From an uncultured Flavobacteriaceae bacterium (lineage in GTDB: Bacteria > Bacteroidota > Bacteroidia > Flavobacteriales > Flavobacteriaceae): 64,000 nt of DNA. Location: positions 124,001 to 188,000 of the forward strand of contig CANMRV010000004.1 of the NCBI GenBank assembly GCA_947500435.1. The letters are read 5' to 3'. The notes below the pieces were generated by a model that was not told where the DNA came from, made no database searches, and was given only the letters and a program-made list of their open reading frames with translations. Every line of letters starts with the position of its first letter. Within the stretch, counting starts at the first letter, position 1. Below are positions 34,947-44,429 of the stretch, one piece after another. Position numbers and translations under genes: made by a program.

Positions 34947-37190
34947 TTATTTGATAGAACCATAATAATACGGACCCACCCATTCGTACTCGTTATTGTT
35001 ACTGTTTAATTTATGTTTACTGTCAGTTGCTGCATCCAAATTGGACAAAATCAGCAAGTTCACATCTCCATTTATAACTTCAATAGTTATCGCTGTATAG
35101 TTCTCATCATCGTGAACTAGCTGCACACTTGCAATATTACTCTTTGAATTTACGGCAGATTCTGTAACCGGACTGTAGCTACCGTGTGTTTCAATTATTG
35201 AAACGAATGTAGTGTTTTGGGTGTTTTTTCTTCTAATAATTAAGCCCGCATCTCGTCTTAAATTAAAATCGGGGTCATTAGCGCCAATTCTAACAAAATT
35301 CAAAGCATCATCTGCCGCGGCTGTAGATGTCAATGTATAGAATCGCTTATTCTGCAACCAGCTCAGGGTCGCAGTTTCGCCATTTGCCTTTCCTTGTCCT
35401 TCATTCCATAAATGTTGGTATCCATTTTTCTTACCTAAGGGCTCCATCACATTAGGTGCTTCATATTCAAAATTTGTTTGTATGACCTGCCCCATAAAAT
35501 AAAACGGGAGGTCATACGTATGTACTGTGTCAGATTGTACTTTTAGAATATCAAGCATAAACGGCTTTTCAAAACCTTCTTCTTTGATGATGGCCATGGT
35601 ACGATGCATTTCCGTTCCGGGATAAGCATTCTTTTCTTTCGCACTTACCACTTGTATGTCAGGATTGGAATCATCAAACAAATACAATTCAGAATGATGT
35701 TTGCTACCAATCTCATACTTCCCCTCAAAGTGAGAAATCTCATCTTGCACTAAGGTATTGTGCGCTATGGTTTGCTTCGCCCAAGTTTTATTTTCCTTTA
35801 GGTAATTACCGCCTCCTTTTTGTTCAATATTTACAAAACGAGCTAGGCCATAATCTTGTAGCAACTCATCCCCTTTTTCATGCAATGAATATGATAACTT
35901 ATCATAATGACCATGACTTGATCCTTGTGCTGCATATTTAAAAACAAGTTCAATATCCTCATTTCTTAAAACCCCAACACCACCTTGTGTTCCATCTGGG
36001 CCATCGGATAAATTAATTGATTTTTTATCAAATGGTTTTGCCTTCTTATTTTTTACACCAAGTGCAACAGCCAAGCCAGAATCATCTAACAATACTTTGT
36101 TTTGCTTTGTTGCAATAGACAGTAAGCCTGGGTCTTGCGTTCCAAAGTGATACGAAATATCTACTGCGGTAACTAAAGCACTATTATAGTATGACATTCC
36201 TTTTTGACCATCGTTAAGGGCAAAAAACTCTCCATCTGCGTCTGTTAGATTTAAAAGTGCGTTAATCGATTTTAAAAGAACTCCTTCTTTGTATTCAAAA
36301 ATCTTTAACTCAGGCTTTACGTTGTGTAATCCTGTAGCGAAAACTAAAAAAGGATACATCGCATAACGCTGGTAATATGGTCCTTCATTATAATACCCAT
36401 CTGGTGAAAAAGGCTCTTCTATATTTGCTAAAAAACCTGCTTTTCCGTCTTTATTTAAAAACCCACCATCATCATCTTTAGCCTTTTTATCTAAATCCAC
36501 TCCTTTAATTCCATATAAAGCGCGATCAATCAATTCTTGATCGTTCATTACCAAACCAATCATACCAACGGCTGCATTGCCCCACGTACTATGGTTGTGG
36601 ACTCTTTGGTAAAATTGTGGACTGTCCACAGAAATATGATCTGCAAATGGTCTAAATAAATTTGCCTCCAATTTTTTGCGTTCTTTTTTAGAAAGAAAGT
36701 CATAAATGCAATCATAAGCTTGGCTTACATAAACCAACCAATTTGAATCATTTAAACATTGCCAAAAGAGCTTACCTCTGGCATAAGATCGCGTCTTAGG
36801 GTGAAGTGGTAAGTCCTTGTACATTGCTTCATATTGAAACAACATATCGCGAACGAATACAGCATATTTTTCATCATTAAGAATTTGGTATAAAACGCCA
36901 GCTTTTTGAAGTACAAACCAATTTTTCTTGTGCCGTGTATGGGTATATCCGCCTGAATAGTCTTTTGGAATTGGCGTATCAATACCTTCTGCTATTTCAG
37001 CATCAACTTCTTTCTTTAATTCCGCCAAGGACGTATCAAATAGGGGCACATTGCCCAAATCGGCTCTGATTTTCTCAACGCCTGATTTTGTTAAAATTAA
37101 ACTAGGGTGTTCTTGAGCTTGAAGCATGGAAGCAAAAGTGCCCAATACGAAGCAGGTAAACCAAATCAAGCCCTTAATACTATTTTTCAT
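34947..37190 (-). CDS. PL17 alginate (oligoalginate) lyase
   Basis: A 747-residue enzyme. I start at 37190 (MKNSIKGLIWF), which gives a signal peptide ending near LQA-Q; a longer frame would overlap the SDR gene upstream. The N-terminal alpha/alpha barrel (about 25-340) includes NHSTWGNAAVGMIGL and the catalytic-Tyr region GYYNEGPYYQRYAMYPF. The C-terminal heparinase II/III-like beta domain (about 370-740) includes SHGHYDKLSYSLH. PL17 enzymes release unsaturated monouronate from oligoalginate, probably in the periplasm. It is followed by kdgF, which handles that product. Confidence 0.94.
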   Translation of the reverse strand: MKNSIKGLIWFTCFVLGTFASMLQAQEHPSLILTKSGVEKIRADLGNVPLFDTSLAELKKEVDAEIAEGIDTPIPKDYSGGYTHTRHKKNWFVLQKAGVLYQILNDEKYAVFVRDMLFQYEAMYKDLPLHPKTRSYARGKLFWQCLNDSNWLVYVSQAYDCIYDFLSKKERKKLEANLFRPFADHISVDSPQFYQRVHNHSTWGNAAVGMIGLVMNDQELIDRALYGIKGVDLDKKAKDDDGGFLNKDGKAGFLANIEEPFSPDGYYNEGPYYQRYAMYPFLVFATGLHNVKPELKIFEYKEGVLLKSINALLNLTDADGEFFALNDGQKGMSYYNSALVTAVDISYHFGTQDPGLLSIATKQNKVLLDDSGLAVALGVKNKKAKPFDKKSINLSDGPDGTQGGVGVLRNEDIELVFKYAAQGSSHGHYDKLSYSLHEKGDELLQDYGLARFVNIEQKGGGNYLKENKTWAKQTIAHNTLVQDEISHFEGKYEIGSKHHSELYLFDDSNPDIQVVSAKEKNAYPGTEMHRTMAIIKEEGFEKPFMLDILKVQSDTVHTYDLPFYFMGQVIQTNFEYEAPNVMEPLGKKNGYQHLWNEGQGKANGETATLSWLQNKRFYTLTSTAAADDALNFVRIGANDPDFNLRRDAGLIIRRKNTQNTTFVSIIETHGSYSPVTESAVNSKSNIASVQLVHDDENYTAITIEVINGDVNLLILSNLDAATDSKHKLNSNNNEYEWVGPYYYGSIK

Positions 37191-37239
37191 GTCTTCAAAA
37201 GGTGTGTGAATTGTTTTGCGTTCATCCAAGTAATAGTGC

Positions 37240-38010
37240 CTACATATTGTAGACACCTCCATTAATGTCTAGTGTAGCCCCAGTAATAAAACCGTCATAT
37301 TCGGATGCTAGATATAAAACTGCTCGTGCCACGTCTGCTGCATTACCTGCCCGTTGAATAGGGATGCCAGCTGTTGTTTTATCCGCAGATTCTTTTGTCG
37401 TATGCGTGTTGTGAAACGCCGTACCCAGTATGAGTCCTGGAGCAACAGCGTTAACTCGTATGCCTTTCGGCCCTAATTCTGATGAGAGCGCTCGGGTAAA
37501 CGTAAGTATAGCCCCTTTACTTGTAGAGTAGGCCAGAGAACCTGCATGCCCCCCTTTACGACCAGCGAGTGATGCTAAATTGATAATACTACTACTCTCA
37601 TTTTTAGCCAAATATGGCGTTGCGGCTCGCGTTACAAATAGCATAGACGTAAGATTGATGTCCATTACCTTATGCCAGAAATCAGTATCTAGTTCACTTA
37701 GTAATCTACGAGCTACAAGTGACCCCGCATTGTTAATCAATATATCTAAGCCGCCAAACGCTTCAATTGTCTTTTCTACCATTGCATTTGCATCAGCTTC
37801 TTTTGTTAGGTCACCGCTAATAGCCACGGCTTTTTGTCCCTTGCTAATTGCGTATTCAACCAATTCATCTGCAGTTTCGGCACTAGAAAAATAGTGAATA
37901 GCAACATTAGCTCCGCTATCTATAAAGTGTTTTGTTATTGCCTCTCCTATACCTTGTGCTCCAGCAGTAATTAAAACATTTTTGCCTGTTAATTTAGTAT
38001 TGCTGTTCAT
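37240..38010 (-). CDS. SDR oxidoreductase, second DEH reductase candidate
   Basis: A 256-residue classical SDR with cofactor loop TAGAQGIGEA (about 14-23), NNAGS near 95, Ser in NLASLAG near 144 and Y-x-x-x-K in YSTSKGAI near 161. The C-terminus is FITGATLDINGGVYNM. Its place between PL7 and PL17 genes suggests NAD(P)H-dependent reduction of DEH to KDG, possibly with a different cofactor preference from the SDR at 19214; that is inference. It lies 19 bp after the PL7 gene before it. Confidence 0.87.
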   Translation of the reverse strand: MNSNTKLTGKNVLITAGAQGIGEAITKHFIDSGANVAIHYFSSAETADELVEYAISKGQKAVAISGDLTKEADANAMVEKTIEAFGGLDILINNAGSLVARRLLSELDTDFWHKVMDINLTSMLFVTRAATPYLAKNESSSIINLASLAGRKGGHAGSLAYSTSKGAILTFTRALSSELGPKGIRVNAVAPGLILGTAFHNTHTTKESADKTTAGIPIQRAGNAADVARAVLYLASEYDGFITGATLDINGGVYNM

Positions 38011-38029
38011 GTTATTCTTAGATTAATAG

Positions 38030-39118
38030 TTAATCATTCTTAGTGAAATAGCCTTCATTAGATACCGCAGTATCGCTTATTGATATACTTCCAGTTTTAA
38101 ACCATACTTCAGCATAGTTTCCGTCTGCGTATTGTTTTTGAATGTCTCCGCCATGCGTTTCTGCTCCCGAACACCAGTTCTTATTTATCTCGGGGGATTT
38201 ACCATTAGTTTGATTATAAGAACCTAATTTGAAAAAACAACCTTCACCAGCATAGGCCGCTGCACGCTCTACGCCGTCTTGACCAATAGGCACGAATAAT
38301 TTTTGTGTTTGCTCTGGGATTGCCGCTTTTGTCTTGTATTCTGATTCGATTAAATTCTTTGTAAACGTTTTGGTCTCATGACCTTCACTTGAGAATGTCA
38401 AGTTCATAATTCCATTCTTAACCTCGATTTGATAACTAAATTCTTCTCCCAATTCAATACCCTCTTTGTGCTCTTCGGGATACGTATTCGCATCAGCACC
38501 AACCACGGAAAAGTCATGTCCCCAAACCGCAGTTGAGTAATCCCATCGTCCAGAATTGTCATCCCCTTTTGTATTAATTTCATAATGCCAAAAAACAGAA
38601 CCTTTAGTATGCCCCGGAAATTTCTTGTAAAATATTTTAAGGGGTTCGTTTTCATGCCCATCTGCGCTATGAATTTGACCTACCACTACCGAGTAAGTGG
38701 ATGCTACACGGGCATCACCAGTAGCAGAAACATTCATCACCTTAAGGGTAGCGTTCAATTTATCATTAGCAGTTTTTGGATACCATTTTTTTGCCTGCGC
38801 TAATTCAGTTCTTGTATTATTTGAGGTTCCGTGGGTGTCTCCACCATTTGGAGCTTTAAAAACTACCCAATCGATATTGCCGTCATTTGTAGTGTAAAAG
38901 AAGTCTTTGTTTTCAAAATTATTTGCAAAACCAGCATTGGAACCATCCCCTAAAATCAATTTCCAGTGGTCAAAAAACGGAATAACCTCACTTGGGTATT
39001 TGGTCGTTTGTACCGTTTCTTTTTGTACTTGCTTTGTGTTCTCTTTGCAACTTCCAATCATCAACAGAAAGCTAAAGAGTACTGTGGATTTAATAATTGT
39101 GGTTTTCATGTTCCTCAC
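38030..39118 (-). CDS. PL7 alginate lyase, lipoprotein, larger type
   Basis: A 362-residue lipoprotein with lipobox MIGSC (start at 39118, or three codons later at 39109). The PL7 motifs are present in a variant form: NTRTELAQ, VVGQIHS and FFKLGSYNQTNG. Longer loops than in the 22479/23443 pair place it with the exolytic-type PL7 branch (like Zobellia AlyA5), though the mode of action cannot be proven from sequence. It is closely related to the next gene, with which it forms a tandem duplicate (19 bp apart). Confidence 0.92.
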   Translation of the reverse strand: MRNMKTTIIKSTVLFSFLLMIGSCKENTKQVQKETVQTTKYPSEVIPFFDHWKLILGDGSNAGFANNFENKDFFYTTNDGNIDWVVFKAPNGGDTHGTSNNTRTELAQAKKWYPKTANDKLNATLKVMNVSATGDARVASTYSVVVGQIHSADGHENEPLKIFYKKFPGHTKGSVFWHYEINTKGDDNSGRWDYSTAVWGHDFSVVGADANTYPEEHKEGIELGEEFSYQIEVKNGIMNLTFSSEGHETKTFTKNLIESEYKTKAAIPEQTQKLFVPIGQDGVERAAAYAGEGCFFKLGSYNQTNGKSPEINKNWCSGAETHGGDIQKQYADGNYAEVWFKTGSISISDTAVSNEGYFTKND

Positions 39119-39137
39119 TAATTAATGATTAGAAATA

Positions 39138-40154
39138 CTAGTTAGGCTTTGTACCTATACCAACGGTTGCATCTTTAAACCACACTTCGGCATAACTCCC
39201 GTTAGCATATTGTTTTACAATGTCACCATCAAAAGTGTCTGACTTCGTAGATTTTCCGTTGGCCTGATTGTAACAGCCTTGTTTGAAATATTGTATTTCA
39301 CCTGCATAGGCGGTATCACGTTCTACTCCGTCACGACCTCTCTTGTAATAGGTAGATAAAATTTGTTCAGGAACATCGGCTCTTGTAGCAAAATCGGACC
39401 TCAATAAACTCTTTGTGAATTTTTTAGTTTCATGACCTTCACTTTTAAAGGTGAGGTACATAATACCTTCAAATACATTTACTTCATAACTGAATTCCTC
39501 GCCTAAGGAAATACCATCTTGCGGTTCTGCCGGATATTCGGTTGCACTATCACCTACATCTGAAAAATCATAACCCCAAACTGCGGTAGAATAATCCCAT
39601 CGACCATCATTACTACCTGCCGTATTGATTTCATAATTCCAAAAGACTGATCCTTTTTCTTGCCCTGGAAATTTTTTATAGAAGATTTTTAAAGGTTCAT
39701 TCTCATGCCCCTCATCACTATGAATCTGGCCAATAACCGCAGAGTAGGAAGAGGATGCAGTTGCATCTCCGGTAGTTGACACATGCATCACTTTTAAGGT
39801 GCCGGTAAGTTTCCCTCCCGTTTCCGGAATCCAATGTGCTTTTTGTCCTAGCTCCGTTCTAGTGTTGCTGGAGGTTCTTGAGGTTATACCCGAATTTGGG
39901 GTTTTATAAACGACCCAATCGGTTTCTCCATCATTTTCAACATAAAAGAAATCTTCTTTTGAAAAGTTGACTAGGGAATCTGTTCGTGTACCATCTCCAC
40001 AGAGGATTTTAAATTCATCCATAAAGGGAATAACATCACTTGGATGTTTTATTTCAGTTTTGCTTTTATTTTCACTTTTAACAGTAGCTTTAGTATTGTT
40101 TTTACAAGCAGCTATTACTAAAAGTGTAACTATCGCAACTAATACTTTTTTCAT
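39138..40154 (-). CDS. PL7 alginate lyase, lipoprotein, larger type
   Basis: A 338-residue PL7 lipoprotein (lipobox VIAAC near residue 17) with NTRTELGQ, VIGQIHS and YFKQGCYNQANG. It shares long stretches with the 38030 enzyme, for example FYKKFPG and EGHETK(T/K)FTK, so the two arose by tandem duplication. A change such as AQ to GQ after RTEL and differences in the end region may give different product or linkage preference. It lies 26 bp after the PL6 gene in the same operon. Confidence 0.92.
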   Translation of the reverse strand: MKKVLVAIVTLLVIAACKNNTKATVKSENKSKTEIKHPSDVIPFMDEFKILCGDGTRTDSLVNFSKEDFFYVENDGETDWVVYKTPNSGITSRTSSNTRTELGQKAHWIPETGGKLTGTLKVMHVSTTGDATASSSYSAVIGQIHSDEGHENEPLKIFYKKFPGQEKGSVFWNYEINTAGSNDGRWDYSTAVWGYDFSDVGDSATEYPAEPQDGISLGEEFSYEVNVFEGIMYLTFKSEGHETKKFTKSLLRSDFATRADVPEQILSTYYKRGRDGVERDTAYAGEIQYFKQGCYNQANGKSTKSDTFDGDIVKQYANGSYAEVWFKDATVGIGTKPN

Positions 40155-40180
40155 TTTTAATGGATTTACTATTAGTACTC

Positions 40181-42508
40181 CTAATACATCAATTTCATCA
40201 CTAAGTTTTCTTCAGTTTTTAGTATCCCTGAATTAGTTAAGTTATTTTCAGATTCCACATTATTTTTAGCTCCCCATAAAATAGAGACAAATTGTACAGC
40301 ATTGTTTTCAAAAGTGTTTTTTGTAATATTTACATTCACAATTCCATTATGGTTTAGTAATCTTTTGTTCTTTTCTTTGGCGCCACAATTCGTAAATGTG
40401 CTGTTGCTTACTAAAAGGTTTCCTCCAATGGTGGACTCATCATATCCACCTCTGTAATAATCAATAACATTTTGTTTCACCTTATTAAAGTTGCAATTGT
40501 TTATGGTTAAATATTCCGTGTTATAATCGCCCTTATCGTTCGTTTCTTCGGATAGTTCTATGCCGTTTTCGCAATTAGAAATTGAAGTGTTTTCAAAAGT
40601 AATACGCTCAGCAAACGATTCTTTGTATGCTTTTAACACATAGTTGAAATCGCTTATTTCAGAACCCGAAACGGTCAAGCCGAAATGATTCGACATGTTT
40701 TCTTTTAAACTTGCGAACGCATAGTTTGCATTGTTTCCTTTTAAGATGATATTATTTACGGTTAGTTTTCCATAGGGTTGTAATGAAAATAATGGCGTGT
40801 TAACTGCTCCGGCATAAACGAGCTCTGCTTTTCCTTCAGATTGAATCGTAATCGATTTATGAATTGCAATAGATTCATTTAAAGTATACGTACCTTCAGA
40901 TAAAGCAATAATATCACCAGTATTTGCTGCATTTACTGTTGCTTGTAAATCTTCTGCTTTGGTTACGGTATGCGTTATTGCGTCTTTAGTCTCAACTACA
41001 TTGGAATACCAACTAGTACCATACTTCGATTTGTCTAAAATATTGGGGTTAGAAACATTTTTGCCTGTTATTGCTCCAATACTCTTGTCATCTTTTCTAG
41101 AAACACCCAATAAATCTGTTTCAATGGTATTAAAATCGAAACCATCAAAAGCTTCAAAATCATTAGGAATTCCTGTCGGAATAAAAATGTTTTCTGTCAA
41201 CTTTTTCAAATCTAAAGCAGCTTCAGTAATACCTCCATTAAAGTCCTTAAAGGCTACACCTTGATTATTGATGATGTTATTTTTGAAAGTTACACCATCC
41301 GCTTTGTCATTTTCGACAACGATAGCCTCAAGACCTTTTTCATTGTACACGATATTATTGGCAACAGTCGTTCTGATAGCCCTTGCGGAACGGATTTCAG
41401 ATTTTGGTAATACATCAGATTGCGCTAGGTTTTGCCCTACACCAAACTGCCAAGGCGAAGCGCAGTTAACATAAGTATTATAGGCAACCACAACATCTGT
41501 TACTTGATTGTAACGGTTTAATGGTGACTTAGGAATACCATTCATCACGGCCAACGGACTTCTAAAACTTTTCCCTTTTAGTCCATAGAAATAGTTGTTG
41601 ACTACCCAATGCCCGGTGTTAATGATTCTAATTCCCCCAAAGTTTTCGTTCTCACCGTCTCCTATAAAATAATTTCCATCAACGGTAACGTAATTACCAT
41701 GTCGTGTTACCAAAGAGCCTTCACTTTTATAAAACACGTTGTTTTTAAATACATTAAAATTGGTTTTACTCGAAATTACTTCGACCTCTCCGTTACATTC
41801 TTCAAACAAATTATTGGCAACCATGGTATGACTTGGCGACATCGATGTATAACTATCTCCTAATTGAATAGTTTCTCCACTTGGGCCCCCTTTTACCGGT
41901 CTTGGTCCAAAATGATTGTTTACAATTTGATGGTAGTTGTTGATGCTTTCTATGCCTGCAATACTAACTCTTACGGTTGGACCTCTATTGGTTTTTCCTG
42001 CGATGTAAGAATTGCTCAACTCATTATGCCTGCCCCAAAACTGCACCCATAAATCGCTATTATCTCTCTTGGGCTTATTAAAATCTTCTATGACACAATT
42101 GGTGACTTTACAATTATTTGAAATTATATCAGGGGCGTCTTTTTGACTTATTTTAAAATCTATGATGGCATTAGATGGTGAAAATCCGTTTTTAAAATGT
42201 AAACCCTCTACCACTAAATATTCGCCTCCAAATTTTAAGTATGATTCGCCTTCAATGGTTACTTTACCAGGTGTTTCTGCTTGTATAGTGATTGGCTTAT
42301 CTTTTGTTCCTTTTCCCCTAAATTTTATTTGAACATCTTTCCATACTCCATTTGCTAAAACAATATTGTCTCCCGCTTTAGCACTATCTATGGCTCTAGT
42401 GAGCTCATCAGGATTATTTACCATAATATTGTTAGCATTCAAACTTGATTTTTCACTACAAGCCAGAAGTAAAAAAAGTACAGCGATAACAGTTAATGAA
42501 TTCTTCAT
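40181..42508 (-). CDS. PL6 alginate lyase, two-domain beta-helix lipoprotein
   Basis: A 775-residue lipoprotein with lipobox LLLAC near residue 17. It has two right-handed parallel beta-helix domains: the N-terminal one (about 25-450) is the chondroitinase-B/PL6 catalytic domain, with GEVEVISSKTNFNVFKNNVF (calcium-site Glu residues) and SLVTRHGNYVTVDGN (Arg-His pair) near 235-280; the second (about 500-770) is a further beta-helix with many Asn-rich turns. This is the large PL6 type, which cleaves alginate, often MG or GG regions. It is the first gene of the second alginate operon. Confidence 0.95.
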   Translation of the reverse strand: MKNSLTVIAVLFLLLACSEKSSLNANNIMVNNPDELTRAIDSAKAGDNIVLANGVWKDVQIKFRGKGTKDKPITIQAETPGKVTIEGESYLKFGGEYLVVEGLHFKNGFSPSNAIIDFKISQKDAPDIISNNCKVTNCVIEDFNKPKRDNSDLWVQFWGRHNELSNSYIAGKTNRGPTVRVSIAGIESINNYHQIVNNHFGPRPVKGGPSGETIQLGDSYTSMSPSHTMVANNLFEECNGEVEVISSKTNFNVFKNNVFYKSEGSLVTRHGNYVTVDGNYFIGDGENENFGGIRIINTGHWVVNNYFYGLKGKSFRSPLAVMNGIPKSPLNRYNQVTDVVVAYNTYVNCASPWQFGVGQNLAQSDVLPKSEIRSARAIRTTVANNIVYNEKGLEAIVVENDKADGVTFKNNIINNQGVAFKDFNGGITEAALDLKKLTENIFIPTGIPNDFEAFDGFDFNTIETDLLGVSRKDDKSIGAITGKNVSNPNILDKSKYGTSWYSNVVETKDAITHTVTKAEDLQATVNAANTGDIIALSEGTYTLNESIAIHKSITIQSEGKAELVYAGAVNTPLFSLQPYGKLTVNNIILKGNNANYAFASLKENMSNHFGLTVSGSEISDFNYVLKAYKESFAERITFENTSISNCENGIELSEETNDKGDYNTEYLTINNCNFNKVKQNVIDYYRGGYDESTIGGNLLVSNSTFTNCGAKEKNKRLLNHNGIVNVNITKNTFENNAVQFVSILWGAKNNVESENNLTNSGILKTEENLVMKLMY

Positions 42509-42547
42509 TTTTAGGAGATATATTCTTCGTTTAAGATAAAAGCAAAA

Positions 42548-42599
42548 CTGGTTAACCAGTTTGGTTTACCAAAAATACATATATTTGTAAGACACACAA
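42548..42599. promoter_or_regulatory. Divergent control region of the PL6 operon and the isomerase gene
   Basis: Two operator units, CTGGTTAACCAG (42548-42559) and TTGGTTTACCAA (42561-42572), have centres 13 bp apart. For the minus strand, TATTTTTG (42577 to 42570) is the -7 element and TTG (42599 to 42597) lies 19 bp before it, a good -33/-7 pair. For the plus strand, TATATTTG (42580-42587) is a -7 element with TTTG 16 bp upstream. One operator pair can therefore control both directions. Confidence 0.72.
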
Positions 42600-42646
42600 G
42601 TTTTTAACATAAATTCTCCCGATAAAACATAAAACTATACTTGATT

Positions 42647-43612
42647 ATGAAAAAGGACAAAAAAGGCATGTCAAGAAGAGACTTTGCAAAGTTATCGGCT
42701 GCAGCTTTAGGTAGTATTCCACTAATGGGGTTTGATAATTCTCTGTTTAATCCACTGTGGCATCCTAAAGATGACATTCAGGTAAATTTGTTTTCTAAAC
42801 ATTTACAATTCCTCGATTATAATGCGATGTCGGAAGCTGCGGCAGAAATTGGGTTTGATGGCCTTGATTTAACAGTCAGGCCCAAAGGTCATGTCTTGCC
42901 GGAACGCGCTGTTGAGGATTTACCTAAAGCAGTGGAGGCAATGAAGAAGTTCGGTTTGCAAACTACCATGATGACGACCAATATTATCAGTGCAAACAAT
43001 CCTCAAAGTAAACAGGTTCTTGAAACAGCAAGCTCATTAGGATTAACACATTACCGTACGGGTTGGTTGACCTATCCTGAAGAAAAAACGATTCCGGAAA
43101 GTATTGAAATCCATGCACAAAAATTAGCAGCTTTAGAGGTATTGAATAAAAAACTAGGATTGTACGGTGGATATCAAAATCATTTTGGAAATCATGTCGG
43201 TGCCCCAATATGGGATATTCCACAAATTTTAAAGAACACATCTTCCCTGCACATGGGCTGTCAATATGATATACGACATGCTATAGCTGAAGGAGGTGGT
43301 AGTTGGCAACTTGGTCTTCGCCTTGTTCAATCCCATATCAACAGTATCGATATCAAAGATTTTAAATGGGGTCAAAAAGATGGAAAATGGCAACCGATAA
43401 ACGTCCCGTTGGGAGAAGGGATGGTCGATTTCGATTCCTACTTTAAATTGCTTAAAAAGTATAAAATTAACGTTCCAGCATCGCTTCACTTGGAATATGA
43501 TTTGGGAGGTGCAGAACATGGTGATTCCAAAATCACTATTGATAAAAAGGACGTTTTTGCACAAATGAAAAAGGACCTGACTTTTTTAAGGGAAGCTTGG
43601 GAAAAAGCCTAA
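42647..43612 (+). CDS. Exported sugar isomerase/epimerase-type TIM-barrel protein
   Basis: A 321-residue protein with a Tat signal (MSRRDFAKLSAAALGS, twin Arg at about 10-11) and an AP-endonuclease-2/xylose-isomerase-like TIM barrel. Segments seen include FDGLDLTVRPKGHVLPE, NHFGNHVGAPIWDI, MGCQYDIRHA and HLEYDLGGAEHG, with His, Asp and Glu positions fitting a metal site. The Tat signal implies export after folding. It starts from a promoter sharing the operator with the PL6 operon. I chose the ATG at 42647; a TTG two codons earlier is less likely. The substrate is unknown. Confidence 0.82.
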   Translation: MKKDKKGMSRRDFAKLSAAALGSIPLMGFDNSLFNPLWHPKDDIQVNLFSKHLQFLDYNAMSEAAAEIGFDGLDLTVRPKGHVLPERAVEDLPKAVEAMKKFGLQTTMMTTNIISANNPQSKQVLETASSLGLTHYRTGWLTYPEEKTIPESIEIHAQKLAALEVLNKKLGLYGGYQNHFGNHVGAPIWDIPQILKNTSSLHMGCQYDIRHAIAEGGGSWQLGLRLVQSHINSIDIKDFKWGQKDGKWQPINVPLGEGMVDFDSYFKLLKKYKINVPASLHLEYDLGGAEHGDSKITIDKKDVFAQMKKDLTFLREAWEKA

Positions 43613-43634
43613 GAAAGAATCCAACAATAATGAC

Positions 43635-44354
43635 ATGGCCAAACTATCAAAAGACACTAGGCAAAAACTTGAACAAATTAGCACAGCTACCGTAGCGACT
43701 TGCCTATTTAAAAAGGGACTAAAAAATCAGTTTATTCAAAACGTGAAGCCCCTCAAATTAGGCAAACCAACTATGGTCGGTGAAGCCTATACTTTACGCT
43801 ATATTCCCGCTCGTGAGGATTTGAATCCTCTTACTGTTTTTAGAGACCCTAAACATCTGCAAAGAGTTGCCGTTGAGGAATGTCCCGAAGGAGCAGTCTT
43901 GGTCATCGATAGCAGAAAAGATGCAAGAGCGGCTTCAGCTGGTTCTATTTTAGCAACTAGATTGATGGTTAGGGGAGTAGCTGGAATCGTTACCGATGGT
44001 GGCTTTCGCGATTCGGCTGAGATTGCGGATTTAGATTTTCCATCCTATCACAACAGACCTTCTGCACCTACCAATTTGACTTTGCATCAAGCCATTGCCA
44101 TAAATGACCCTATTGGGTGTGGCGATGTTGCCATTTTTCCTGGGGATATTCTTCTTGGCGATGATGATGGGGTTATGGTTATTCCTTCTAAAATAGCTGA
44201 TGAAGTTGCTGATCAATGTTTGCAGATGACATTGTATGAAGAATTTGTAATGGAGAAGGTTCAAAATGGGCAAAAGATTATTGGGCTGTATCCGCTCACG
44301 GATGAAAAAAATCGATTGGAGTTTGAGGACTGGAAGAGAAATTTAAAAGACTAA
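43635..44354 (+). CDS. RraA-family protein (aldolase/decarboxylase-like)
   Basis: A 239-residue member of the RraA fold. The signature GIVTDGGFRDSAEI near residue 115 contains the Gly-x-x-Arg-Asp site used for metal-pyruvate chemistry in 4-hydroxy-4-methyl-2-oxoglutarate aldolases and oxaloacetate decarboxylases, and GDILLGDDDGVMVIP near 172 completes it. The name RNase E regulator does not fit this context. It follows the isomerase gene by 22 bp, so cleavage or decarboxylation of a 2-keto sugar acid is a reasonable guess (inference). Confidence 0.85.
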   Translation: MAKLSKDTRQKLEQISTATVATCLFKKGLKNQFIQNVKPLKLGKPTMVGEAYTLRYIPAREDLNPLTVFRDPKHLQRVAVEECPEGAVLVIDSRKDARAASAGSILATRLMVRGVAGIVTDGGFRDSAEIADLDFPSYHNRPSAPTNLTLHQAIAINDPIGCGDVAIFPGDILLGDDDGVMVIPSKIADEVADQCLQMTLYEEFVMEKVQNGQKIIGLYPLTDEKNRLEFEDWKRNLKD

Positions 44355-44429
44355 CATCTATCCGCCTAAGACCGAAAACTCAATAAAAAAAGACTATTTT
44401 TAGAACAATACTAATATGAACTTTGTTCT

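Noticed and set aside
43635..44354. Reading the RraA-family gene as a ribonuclease E regulator.
   Set aside because: Many RraA-fold proteins are metal-dependent aldolases or decarboxylases, the needed Gly and Arg-Asp site is present, and the neighbours are sugar enzymes.
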